A stretch of DNA of 64,000 bases from Pycnococcus provasolii (lineage: Eukaryota > Chlorophyta > Pseudoscourfieldiophyceae > Pseudoscourfieldiales). The translations under genes were made by a program, and so were the position numbers. The notes under the pieces were generated by a model. That model ran no database searches. It had not been told where the DNA came from and saw only the letters and a list, made by a program, of their open reading frames with translations. The stretch lies in NCBI GenBank assembly GCA_049487715.1, contig CP150553.1, positions 806,001 to 870,000 of the forward strand. Direction: 5' to 3'. Shown piece by piece: positions 56,648 to 64,000 of the stretch (the first letter of the stretch is position 1; every line of letters begins with the position of its first letter).

Positions 56648-57490
56648 ATGCCGTGCTCGACCGTCATGATGCACAAGCAAGCAGTTCACAACTCTGTGCC
56701 TGCGCGTGCCACCAGCCTGCGCCGGTCTCCTGCCTCCTGTAGGCGAACGGTGCGCTCGGCTCGACGCACACCGCCTCCTGTCTCGGCGACGTCCGTCGCC
56801 GTAGTGGGTGGAACTGGTTTCGTCGGATCCGAAGTCACCAAGCAGCTCGTCGCGGCGGGATGCGACGTCAAGACTGTGAGCCGAAGGGGGGCGGGTGACG
56901 TGCAGGGTGCGACGTACGTGGCGGCGGACGCACTCGCTGACTCCAAGGAAGCGCTCGTCGACGCGCTCAAGGGGAGCGACGTGGTTGTCTCATGCGTCGG
57001 CACAATCGGCGGCGACGACCTCGCAGGCAACGGAACCGCGAACGTGGCGATCGTCGAGGCGGCAAAAGAAGCTGGTGCGAAGCGATTCGTGTACGTGAGT
57101 GTCGCAAGCATCGTCAAGGACAACGTGAAAGGCTTGGGCCCGCTCGACGCGTACTTCAACGGAAAGGAGGCTGCGGAGGCGTCGGTGACTTCAACATTCG
57201 CGGACAACCACGCTATCGTCCGACCTTCGTTCATCTTCGGAGGCGATCAGTTCAACTTGACCCCTCCTCGTGTTCCCACCGGATATGGCAAGGGTGTCGC
57301 GCGTTTGCTGAGCAGCGGTCCCATTCGCACGATCGCCAACAACACGCCCGGCTTAATTAAGCTGACACTCGAGCCGCCGGTGGATGTCGCCGCCGTGGCT
57401 GGCGCGGTGGTGAAGTGCGTGGTTGCGGAGGAGGCGAGTGCGCGAGTTGTGGATGGCACGGAGGACATCACGAAGTTGGCTGACGAGTAA
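56648..57490 (+). CDS. atypical SDR, NAD(P)-binding plastid protein
   Basis: A 280-residue protein. An Arg/Ser-rich N-terminus (about 1-47, ARATSLRRSPASCRRTVRSA) suggests a plastid transit peptide. The Rossmann start VAVVGGTGFVGSEVTKQLVA gives the GxxGxxG nucleotide-binding motif of atypical SDRs, followed by VVVSCVGTIGG, GTANVAIVEAAKEAGAKRFV and YVSVASI. The classical YxxxK is not clear (DAYFNGKEAAE is the likely equivalent). IVRPSFIFGG and TLEPPVDVAAVAGAVVKCV resemble Arabidopsis At1g32220-type plastid proteins. The substrate is unknown. ATG 56648 opens the transit peptide. A telomere-type array lies 48 bp after the stop codon. Confidence 0.8.
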   Translation: MPCSTVMMHKQAVHNSVPARATSLRRSPASCRRTVRSARRTPPPVSATSVAVVGGTGFVGSEVTKQLVAAGCDVKTVSRRGAGDVQGATYVAADALADSKEALVDALKGSDVVVSCVGTIGGDDLAGNGTANVAIVEAAKEAGAKRFVYVSVASIVKDNVKGLGPLDAYFNGKEAAEASVTSTFADNHAIVRPSFIFGGDQFNLTPPRVPTGYGKGVARLLSSGPIRTIANNTPGLIKLTLEPPVDVAAVAGAVVKCVVAEEASARVVDGTEDITKLADE

Positions 57491-57537
57491 AAAGCAGATA
57501 TGTCACAAATGTCAAGTCATGTTTCAACCTCCTGTAG

Positions 57538-57560
57538 CCCTAACCCTAACCCTAACCCTC
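57538..57560. repeat. short telomere-type array (CCCTAA)3.5
   Basis: CCCTAA hexamers on the plus strand, between the SDR stop codon and the otubain promoter. Unlike the arrays near 11.2 and 14.6 kb, it lies downstream of the nearest plus-strand gene. Confidence 0.85.
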
Positions 57561-58266
57561 CCATGCCGACGAGGACTTCGGGACCATTTGTCTTTTCTTA
57601 TCGTAAGCTTATCGGCGTTGCCGCCGCCACGCTCACACTCCACGGTCTCACGCGCGCAGGCAGGCGCAGGTGGCAGGCAGGCTCAAGGCTCAACCTCACG
57701 TCACGTCACGTGCAGTACGTGTCTTGTGACAGTACCGTGCTTGACAGTGCTTAGGTACGTGCCTGTTAACTCGTGGAATTACCTCTTCTCTTCTTCTTCC
57801 TACGCGTACTTTTCGTCCGATGCCCGTCGTCTTTCTTCTGCGTGATGACAACTTGAGCGAATCATACCCTGATTTCTACCGGGATGCCTCCCACCTCTGG
57901 GTGGGTGGTGTTGGGCGCATGGTTTGAAGCGCCCCTCACCCGCGGTGGCGTCTCTCGTGCTCGACCTCTTGCCAGCCGTCGAAGCTTCCTTGTGCAAACT
58001 CGCTCTTTGTGTGTTTCACCTTCGGGTGTGGCACGCAGGGAGATGGTTCTGCGCGTGTTGCGGAACGCGTGTCGTGCATGACACGCGCGACGTTGCGAAC
58101 GGCGAGCGGGTCGTGTCACGTGCGACGTGCCGCGGACTGAGCCTTGCTGATTGAAAAACTATCTTGATATGAGTGCTGACAGGAGAAAGGCGCACGAACG
58201 AACGGAGTCAAAAGGAAGTACGATAAACACCTTCTTTTCGTATATACTCACCACGTAATAATACTT
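57561..58266. other. spacer upstream of otubain gene
   Basis: About 700 bp with no recognised gene. It contains CACGTCACGTCACGTGCAG near 57700 (CACGTG and ACGT cores) and a GC-rich stretch at 57880-58130. A TATA-like TATATAC lies at 58241-58247. Confidence 0.4.
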
Positions 58267-59160
58267 ATGCAGGAAACAACCATGACAGCCGAGGGTGAGC
58301 AGCAACCAGATGCCGCAGACGTCGCGAACGCCGCCGCCGAGGCGGTGGCGACGGAAGGTGACGATAGACCTAGTGACGCTGACATCATCGCTCACGCGGC
58401 GTCGATTCGAGATGAACAGGCGCAGCGTCCTCTCGTGGGAAGTCGCGAACCGCTGAGCTCGCTTATGGATGACTTTGTTGGAGCTGCACCCGCTCTCGTG
58501 TCCAAATGCGAGGCGCTGGCAAAGAGTCACTCCCACGTTCGGCGCATGCGCCGCGACGGCAACTGCTTTTTCCGCGCATTTCTGTTTGGGCTTCTCGAAC
58601 GTCTCATCGGGCGCCCTGAAGCGTGCGCGGCGGCGAAGAAGCGTTTCGGTGACTACGGCAAGAAGCTTGTGGAGGCTGGCTACCAGGAGTTTGTCTTCGA
58701 GGATGCGCTTGAGCTTCTGCAGGAGTGCATCGACAAGTGCGCAGGCGCACCCGGTCCGATGGACGAGTCATCCGTTGTGACACTCGAATCGGCGCTGTGT
58801 GACGCCGTCACGTCCAACCACCTGGTGATGCTCCTTCGCATGGTAGCAAGCTGCGAGGTGTCTCGCCGCGCGGAGTTTTTCGAACCTTTCATTCAGGGTG
58901 CGCACGACTGTGACGTGGAGAGCTTCAGGCGGCGCTTTGTTGAGCCAATGGACGAGGAGAGCGACCACGTGGTGATGAGCGCTCTGTCGGAGGCTGTGTG
59001 TTGCGCGGAGGTGACGGTCGAGTACTTGAGCGCGGACCAGGCTGCTGCCGAGGCGATTCAATTTAAGGCTGAGGATGCAGCGCAGCTCGACGAGTCGTGT
59101 CGCGTTCACATGACGATGGTGTACAGACCTGGCCACTTTGACCTGTTATATCCACAGTAA
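58267..59160 (+). CDS. otubain-type deubiquitinase
   Basis: A 297-residue OTU cysteine protease of the OTUB1/OTUB2 type. The N-terminal 60 residues are acidic and Ala-rich. The catalytic motif RRMRRDGNCFFRAFLFGLLE holds Asp97 and Cys100; YRPGHFDLLY near the end holds the catalytic histidine (about 290). Between them are FEDALELLQECI, LRMVASCEVSRRAEFFEPFI, MDEESDHVVMSALSEAVCCA and VTVEYLSAD, in the order seen in otubains. It should cleave ubiquitin chains in the cytosol or nucleus. ATG 58267 lies only about 20 bp after the TATA-like motif at 58241, so the second ATG (58282, ACCATGACAGCC context) may be the real start. The gene converges with cytochrome b5, with only 41 bp between stop codons. 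Confidence 0.92.
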   Translation: MQETTMTAEGEQQPDAADVANAAAEAVATEGDDRPSDADIIAHAASIRDEQAQRPLVGSREPLSSLMDDFVGAAPALVSKCEALAKSHSHVRRMRRDGNCFFRAFLFGLLERLIGRPEACAAAKKRFGDYGKKLVEAGYQEFVFEDALELLQECIDKCAGAPGPMDESSVVTLESALCDAVTSNHLVMLLRMVASCEVSRRAEFFEPFIQGAHDCDVESFRRRFVEPMDEESDHVVMSALSEAVCCAEVTVEYLSADQAAAEAIQFKAEDAAQLDESCRVHMTMVYRPGHFDLLYPQ

Positions 59161-59201
59161 CAGTTGAGCAAAAGCTTAGGAAAGACATCAAAACATATGT
59201 T

Positions 59202-59609
59202 TTACTTTTGCTGCGTCATGTTTCGCACGTAGAGCGCGAGAAGAATGATTGCGAGCGGTAGGAGGAACTGCATGAGAGTTTGGAACGCTCCTGGGCTTGC
59301 GTTCGCCTGCGCGGATCCTTCCGGTGCGCTGTCCCCCCCCTCGTACTCGCCGATAAAGTACTCCTTCATCATTTTGTTGGCGGTATTGCTGTGTCCGACG
59401 TCGTCGTACTCGGACGTCGCATCCTTTCCACTTGCGTTGAGCACGACGTCCGATCCTCCCGGGTGTTCGTCGAGGAACTTGGTGATGTCGTACACCTTTC
59501 CGTGTATGACGATCCAGCAGTCTTCTTCGGAGTTGTGCTTGTTGACTTCGTCTAGGCTGATGACCTTCGCGTCGACTTCCGGCGCAGGCGCATTTTCCGA
59601 AGTGCTCAT
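59202..59609 (-). CDS. CYB5: cytochrome b5, tail-anchored
   Basis: A 135-residue protein. The b5 fold is complete: ISLDEVNKHNSEEDCWIVIH, GKVYDITKFLDEHPGGSDVV (first haem-ligand histidine in HPGG) and DDVGHSNTANKMMKEYFIGE (second histidine in GHS). After a Gly/Pro/Ala linker the C-terminal helix TLMQFLLPLAIILLALYV and a short basic tail form a tail anchor for the ER or outer mitochondrial membrane. It passes electrons to fatty-acid desaturases, hydroxylases and related enzymes. The start context and length are typical. Confidence 0.96.
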   Translation of the reverse strand: MSTSENAPAPEVDAKVISLDEVNKHNSEEDCWIVIHGKVYDITKFLDEHPGGSDVVLNASGKDATSEYDDVGHSNTANKMMKEYFIGEYEGGDSAPEGSAQANASPGAFQTLMQFLLPLAIILLALYVRNMTQQK

Positions 59610-60169
59610 ACTTTCTTCCTCTTCTTAAAAAACGCACTCACTTATTGTGAGCAAACAACGAACGAGGATTCGCAAAGCAGAGAGAGAAAGTGCGCCGGGA
59701 GATGAAGTTGGATGTCAGAACGAAAGGAACCCCTTGAAAGCGAGCGTTGAGAAGACTTCGACGAGCAGTTACGGAGATGTACCTTAGGAAGTACGACGAA
59801 ACGAGTGGAGGAGAAGGCCGGGCCCGGGGGCGGCACACTACGTCGGTGCATCTGGGGGGGATACACCATTGGTTGGGTAGACTTTTACTGTATGTAATTG
59901 CTTTCCCCCTCCTTCGAACTTCGCATACCTTTAGACGGCCCCGCGTCTTGCCGTCGTTTGCCTCGCGGCCTTGCAGCCTTGCCGTTGGTCCCTGACACCT
60001 GACCTTATTACGGGTATAGGACCCGCGGCTTGTTCACGCACGGGACTTTGTCTGCGTCTGCGTCTGCGCCGTTTCCACATCTTCGTTCGAACGTTTGATT
60101 TCTGTTTTAAGATTTCTGGTAGGTGCTGTGGCCCTTTTATTTTTTATTAGGGGCTTTTATTTCATCTCC
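59610..60169. other. divergent spacer between cytochrome b5 and ARL13B genes
   Basis: A 560-bp region with no recognised gene. An open hydrophobic frame just before 60170 (RFLVGAVALLFFIRGFYF) starts only on TTG and is taken as chance leader sequence. Confidence 0.4.
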
Positions 60170-61219
60170 ATGTTCACGCTCGCACGCAACCTCGTCAACT
60201 ACCTGCGGGAGAAATCGGAAAAGAGGTGCCGGCTCATATGCGTCGGACTCGACGGTGCGGGCAAAACCACGCTCGTCGGCGCGGCGTCCAACGAGCCTGT
60301 GGGAGACACCGTCGCACCGACCATGGGATTCCAAAAGGCGTCCGTCACCACGGGAAGATTTCACGTTGACGTCTACGACCTAGGAGGCGGAAAGAGGATA
60401 CGAGGAATATGGAAGGAGTACACCGCGGAGGTGCACGGCACGGTGTTCGTCGTCGACGCCGCTAACAAGGACAGGTTCGACGAGGCGAGGGAAGTGCTGC
60501 ACGCAACGCTGAAAGACGACTACATGTCTGGCAAGCCGCTCCTCATCTTCGCCAACAAGCAGGACCTCGAAGGAGCGGCGAGCAGCGCGGCGCTCGCGGA
60601 GGCACTCAAACTCCCGTCCGTCGCGGACGTGCGCTTCCACGTCGTCGAGTGCAGTGCCAAGGGCGCGACGGATCCGAACATCGCGCAGGGTCTGAAGTGG
60701 CTGCTCGGTGCGGTGGAGTCGGACTTCCGCAAGCTGAACAAGCGAGTGGAGGTGGAGGGTGCGGCGATGCGAGAGAGGCAGGAGCGCGAGAAGGAGGAGA
60801 GGCGAAAGCGCGCCGCAGCGGCACGCGAGGAGCGGCGGAGACAGCGCGAGCGCGAGGCGGCGGAGGCGGAGGCGGAGGCGGAGGCGGCCAAGTCGGCAAC
60901 GTCCACGGTGGCGTTGGAATCGACGGCGGACACGGCCGCCTCCCCGCCAAAGGTGGCCCCCTCCCCGCCAAAGGTGGCCGCCTCCCCGCAGAACGAGAAG
61001 GAGCTTCTGGCTGTCACGCCCGCGCCGCGCGCCGTGACAGAGGCAAGTAAGGAGGAGGAGGTGGTGGAGGAGACGGGTAAGGCGATGTTCGCGCCTCTTC
61101 CCGGCACCGTGGCGAGCCCAACAGCTAGCGTTGAGATTTCGCCCGGCGCGCTCGGCCGGCCTGAGCTGCTGCCGCCCTTGAACGCGAACGCGCCATCGCC
61201 GACGCCAACGTACGTGTAA
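60170..61219 (+). CDS. ARL13B: ARL13B-type small GTPase
   Basis: A 349-residue Arf-like GTPase with the ARL13B layout: GTPase domain, coiled coil, Pro-rich tail. CRLICVGLDGAGKTTLVGAA is the P-loop, TMGF the switch I threonine, VYDLGGGKRIRGIWKEYTAE the switch II region, LLIFANKQDLEG the NKxD and VECSAKG the SAK motif. Gly replaces the catalytic Gln in DLGGG, as in ARL13B in general. This explains low intrinsic GTPase activity and a role as exchange factor for ARL3. The Glu/Arg coiled coil (about 218-265) and Ala/Pro tail follow. ARL13B marks the ciliary membrane, so the organism probably builds a flagellum. ATG 60170 gives the same short start (FTLARNLVNYLRE) as other members. Confidence 0.9.
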   Translation: MFTLARNLVNYLREKSEKRCRLICVGLDGAGKTTLVGAASNEPVGDTVAPTMGFQKASVTTGRFHVDVYDLGGGKRIRGIWKEYTAEVHGTVFVVDAANKDRFDEAREVLHATLKDDYMSGKPLLIFANKQDLEGAASSAALAEALKLPSVADVRFHVVECSAKGATDPNIAQGLKWLLGAVESDFRKLNKRVEVEGAAMRERQEREKEERRKRAAAAREERRRQREREAAEAEAEAEAAKSATSTVALESTADTAASPPKVAPSPPKVAASPQNEKELLAVTPAPRAVTEASKEEEVVEETGKAMFAPLPGTVASPTASVEISPGALGRPELLPPLNANAPSPTPTYV

Positions 61220-61421
61220 AAGTGTTATCTAATTTCTCATTCCATTTTGCATTTCGTGTAAACCTGGATAGTTACAGAAATCCGGGGATTGAAGATTTTG
61301 CATTTCGGGGGATTCCGGTTGGGGAAATTTTTCTCGTTTTTCTTGTCAATTTTCTTGATTCATCCATGGCGGATGTTTCGTCAATCTACGCTTCTTCGTC
61401 ACTGTTTCCTTCGTCGTGCCG

Positions 61422-63077
61422 ATGTTGTGCTCCGTGGTAGCGGCGGTCCTCGTGACGTTGATGATGTTGGTGTGCTGCTCAGTCGCTCACGTTGTTCCGA
61501 TAGCACGTGCGTCGTTCGTCGTGCATGTTCCGCTCATCCGGATGAATGATGGAGGAATGGTGATTGATGATGACTCGTCGTCGTACTCACAGCCTCCCAC
61601 TCGCCGTCGGCGAGGACAACGACGACGCCTGATTGGTGATGGTGGTAATGCCTCCTTGCTCCGCGCGCGAAAGGCGGACGTGTACGTATTCGAGGATGAC
61701 GCGCTGCCGCCGCTCGTGGCGCACGTCCGTGTCAACGACAACATTCTGCGCGTTCTCGTGGATACGGGAAGCGCGGATATGGTGGTGAAACTGGCGAAGG
61801 AGGAGAATGATGACAAAAATAGCAATCTTGTGAATACCACAGAAGCACCGCCACCTCAGTGCGTATGGGCAAGGCTGGCATTACGCGGGCAAGTGCCCTG
61901 TGACTCGTTTCGCTTCGCATTCGGCGCGTGCACGTGCACGTGCGCAATAGGCGGTGAGTGCAGAGTGAGAGGGCAATACGCGGATGGAGGAAGCTTCGAC
62001 GGCAAACTCGTGACCGCGAATGTCTCGCTTCCCGTCGACGGCGAACCTGCGAAGGCGATTGTCGTTGGCGTCGTGCCATCTGGGCCATTCGACAGCTCTT
62101 CGTTCATTGCGCCGGGCGTCGATGGGATCCTTGGCCTTGCTCCAGCTGGCGTGAGCATGAGTGGACATCCCAATGTGCTCAATCAGCTAGAGTTGGCGGG
62201 TGTGCTGCGCCCCGAGAAGAGCGATGGGTCGTTCTCGTTATGCGCGCCGAGTCCCGCCGGCGGTGTGCTTGCTATTGGCGGTCGGTATCCCAGAGAAGGA
62301 CACCACCAGTGGATGTATGCCGCGCAGAGCACCGCAGATCGATATACCGTTGACATCCAAAGTATGCTCATCGAAAGCCCAAACATCACAACAGCTGCAG
62401 CAGCACGCGTCGACTACAACTTCACGATGGCGGCGGAGGCTGGTTTGGGTAACGAGGATTCTCTGCCGATTTTGGATTCTGGGACGAATTGGGCAACGTT
62501 CCCTACAAAGCTCATTAAAGCGCTAGAGCAACCGCTGGTGACGGCGATTTGCACCGAGAAGGAGAAGAGTCGGTGCATCAAATCTGTGGGCTTGCTGTTG
62601 AATTCCACGCGCGTGAACGTCTGCGGTTACTTCACAAACGACGAAATTGAAAGGTTTCCAGACATGACGTTGCTCCTTCGCGGCAAGCAGCAAAATTTGT
62701 TGTGGCTACGAGTTGGCAGTAGTGCGACTCCTGAAATTCCGTTCAAACTGCATCCCTTCGACTGGGCCATGTCGCCCGTTAGTGGGTGTCACAACGAGAA
62801 GAACAAGACCTACAATACTATTCCTCTTCAGATGGCGGTACTTGACGGTGGCGAGACGCTTGGCATCGACAAGGTGACACTCGGCGCATTTGCGCTCAGC
62901 CCGTACGCCGTTCACTTCGACCCCAGCCGACGTCGCATCGGGTTTCTGCCATCACGCGGAGCGTCAGTCGCTGGTGCGTGTGCGCCTCCCGAAGCTGAGG
63001 CGGGCGGCACACGGCACGCGGCTGAGGCGCTGGCGACGGCGCGCGTGGGAGCGAGCGCGTTGCTGCGTCGCGAGTGA
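61422..63077 (+). CDS. secreted aspartic protease, pepsin type
   Basis: A 551-residue A1-family protease. Residues 1-30 or so (LCSVVAAVLVTLMMLVCCSV) are a signal peptide. A basic pro-region (TRRRRGQRRR) may be cleaved. The first catalytic site is LRVLVDTGSADMVV (Asp114) and the second LPILDSGTNWATFP (Asp352). A GVDGILGLAP strand and VLAIGGRYPREGHHQWMY fit the fold. The hallmark Tyr flap is replaced by GQYADGGSFDGKL, with Tyr still present. Several cysteines (CTCTCAIGGEC) lie between the first Asp and the flap. N-glycosylation sites include NTTE and NVSL. The C-terminal tail is Ala/Glu-rich. The open frame starts on GTG; ATG 61422 was chosen. Vacuolar or extracellular action is likely. Confidence 0.88.
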   Translation: MLCSVVAAVLVTLMMLVCCSVAHVVPIARASFVVHVPLIRMNDGGMVIDDDSSSYSQPPTRRRRGQRRRLIGDGGNASLLRARKADVYVFEDDALPPLVAHVRVNDNILRVLVDTGSADMVVKLAKEENDDKNSNLVNTTEAPPPQCVWARLALRGQVPCDSFRFAFGACTCTCAIGGECRVRGQYADGGSFDGKLVTANVSLPVDGEPAKAIVVGVVPSGPFDSSSFIAPGVDGILGLAPAGVSMSGHPNVLNQLELAGVLRPEKSDGSFSLCAPSPAGGVLAIGGRYPREGHHQWMYAAQSTADRYTVDIQSMLIESPNITTAAAARVDYNFTMAAEAGLGNEDSLPILDSGTNWATFPTKLIKALEQPLVTAICTEKEKSRCIKSVGLLLNSTRVNVCGYFTNDEIERFPDMTLLLRGKQQNLLWLRVGSSATPEIPFKLHPFDWAMSPVSGCHNEKNKTYNTIPLQMAVLDGGETLGIDKVTLGAFALSPYAVHFDPSRRRIGFLPSRGASVAGACAPPEAEAGGTRHAAEALATARVGASALLRRE

Positions 63078-63206
63078 GAGTAAGATTTGCATGAGGTGGC
63101 AGAGGTGTTTAGGGGTTGGAGATTTCGCGAGATTCATTTCGTCCTTGATTTTTCGCCCTCGCCCCACAGCCCCACGTTCCCGATAACAAACTCCCCTGAG
63201 AGCACC

Positions 63207-64000
63207 ATGTCCTCCGATAAAGCTTTTGCGCGGCAGAAGAAGACGGCCTACGCACGAAGACCACTATGCGCGCGCGCGCGCGCCCAGTCTGACGTGTACG
63301 GGTGTACTCCAGCTTCGAGAGCGACATCCGTCCCTTCCGCGATCCCTTGCGCGCTGAAACGTGGCGTCGCGTCTCTGATTGCGAGCACAGTCATCGCACT
63401 CACGCCGTGCCCACAGCCAGCCGCCGCTGTGACCGAGGAGCAGCTGTTATTCCTCGAGGCGTGGCGTGCCGTTGACAAGGCGTACGTCGACAAGTCGTTC
63501 GCGGGGAACAACTGGCTGAAAACCAAGGAGAAGTTCCTCAAGAGCGAGACGATGTTCGAGCGAGACGACACGTACGCGGCGATCCGCAAGATGCTCGCGC
63601 TGCTCAACGACCCGTTCACGCGGTTCCTGGAGCCAGATCGGATGCAGGCGATGCAGCGTGCGACGGCGGGAGCCTCAGCGGGTGGCGGCGCGGGCGTCGA
63701 GGTCACCGTCGGAGACGGCGACAAGCTCATCGTCGTCGCACCGTTGATTGGGGGACCGGCGGAGCGCGCGGGCGTGCAGCCCGGCGACGAGATTGTTGGC
63801 GTCAACGGCGACGACGTGCGTGGCCTGAGCGCGTACGAGCTCGCGGAAAAGCTGATTGGCGAGCCGGGAACGCCGCTCAAGCTGTCGGTGGTACGAACTG
63901 GAGGCGCGCGCGACGACGTGGAACTCGTGCGCGAGCCAATCAAGGTGGCGAAGGTTTCGAGCGGCACGTGCGCGATTCCGGCGACGGAGCAGCGTTCGGA
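63207..64000 (+). CDS. CTPA: C-terminal processing protease CtpA, 5' part (3' end outside window)
   Basis: The first 264 residues of a peptidase family S41 enzyme; the gene runs off the right edge. The Arg/Ala-rich N-terminus followed by VASLIASTVIALTPCPQPAA looks like a two-part signal for the thylakoid lumen with an AxA-type cleavage site. The mature start EEQLLFLEAWRAVDKAYVDK and SFAGNNWLKTKEKFL are typical of CtpA. A PDZ domain follows at about 148-240 (GAGVEVTVGDGDKLIVVAPL, GGPAERAGVQPGDEIVGVNG). CtpA removes the C-terminal extension of the D1 protein so the oxygen-evolving Mn cluster can assemble. The catalytic Ser and Lys lie past the window end, so activity cannot be judged. ATG 63207 has an AGCACCATG context. 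Confidence 0.93.
   Translation, partial: MSSDKAFARQKKTAYARRPLCARARAQSDVYGCTPASRATSVPSAIPCALKRGVASLIASTVIALTPCPQPAAAVTEEQLLFLEAWRAVDKAYVDKSFAGNNWLKTKEKFLKSETMFERDDTYAAIRKMLALLNDPFTRFLEPDRMQAMQRATAGASAGGGAGVEVTVGDGDKLIVVAPLIGGPAERAGVQPGDEIVGVNGDDVRGLSAYELAEKLIGEPGTPLKLSVVRTGGARDDVELVREPIKVAKVSSGTCAIPATEQRS

Noticed and set aside
57561-58266. Possible structured non-coding RNA upstream of otubain
   Set aside because: Some GC-rich stems can be drawn by eye, but no known RNA family signature (tRNA, snRNA, SRP) was recognised.
1-64000. Novel prokaryote-style system (CRISPR, defence island, operon)
   Set aside because: Spaced single genes on alternating strands, spliceosomal introns, plastid and mitochondrial presequences and nuclear-type proteins show an ordinary eukaryotic chromosome segment.

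Overview
The window reads as nuclear DNA of a photosynthetic, flagellate-lineage eukaryote, most likely a small green alga of prasinophyte grade. Plastid-targeted products encoded here include ribosomal protein bL28c, a PSB33-type Rieske-like protein, the D1-processing protease CtpA and the Mg-dechelatase SGR. They sit beside Arp2/3 subunit ARPC1, a cilium-type ARL13B GTPase, a P2X-like channel, a GT29 sialyltransferase-like enzyme, mitochondrial malate dehydrogenase, APC6, DNA polymerase alpha and a DMC1-like recombinase. The species cannot be named from the sequence alone. The genome is compact and GC-rich, with about one gene per 1.9 kb. Most genes are single-exon and strands alternate often. 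Where introns can be read (F-box/LRR gene, PLAC8 gene, DUF445-like gene) they are 112-181 bp long, begin with GT and end with AG.

Layout. 1-4.3 kb: tail of a GLFG/proline-rich protein, a spacer with a five-unit repeat cluster and a pair of palindromes, and a DUF2828/vWA protein. 4.4-10.8 kb: ARPC1, F-box/LRR protein, DMC1-like recombinase, histidine phosphatase. 10.8-15.2 kb: bL28c and the sialyltransferase-like gene, each with a human-type telomeric hexamer array about 190-230 bp upstream of its start codon and in the same orientation relative to the gene. 15.2-24 kb: an unknown helical protein, P2X-like channel, SGR, PLAC8 protein, an MTHFR-fold protein and an unknown secreted coiled-coil protein. 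25-34.7 kb: heat-shock factor, tRNA adenosine deaminase ADAT1, a tiny basic protein, DNA polymerase alpha and an unknown protein. 34.9-47.1 kb: strawberry-notch helicase with PHD finger, APC6, an ARM-like protein, ALG3. 47.2-56.2 kb: ShK/aldo-keto reductase, a plastid membrane protein, PSB33-like protein, a cyclic-nucleotide-binding protein, a DUF445-like protein, mitochondrial MDH. 56.6-64 kb: an atypical SDR, otubain, cytochrome b5, ARL13B, an aspartic protease and the 5' part of CtpA.

The genes do not form one pathway; this is ordinary mixed nuclear gene order. The most unusual signals are: (1) a dispersed repeat of up to about 240 bp found three times, always in sense orientation just after a stop codon (SGR, strawberry notch, PSB33); (2) a DNA polymerase alpha whose C-terminal domain has lost all eight zinc-binding cysteines while the flanking sequence is still alignable; (3) telomere-type arrays at matching promoter positions; (4) a divergent P2X-like channel without the usual ATP-contact lysines; and (5) a DMC1-like protein with altered Walker A and ATP-cap sequences.

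Start codons were chosen as ATG. Several long open frames only open on GTG or TTG and were shortened. No tRNA, rRNA, CRISPR array or intact transposon was recognised.
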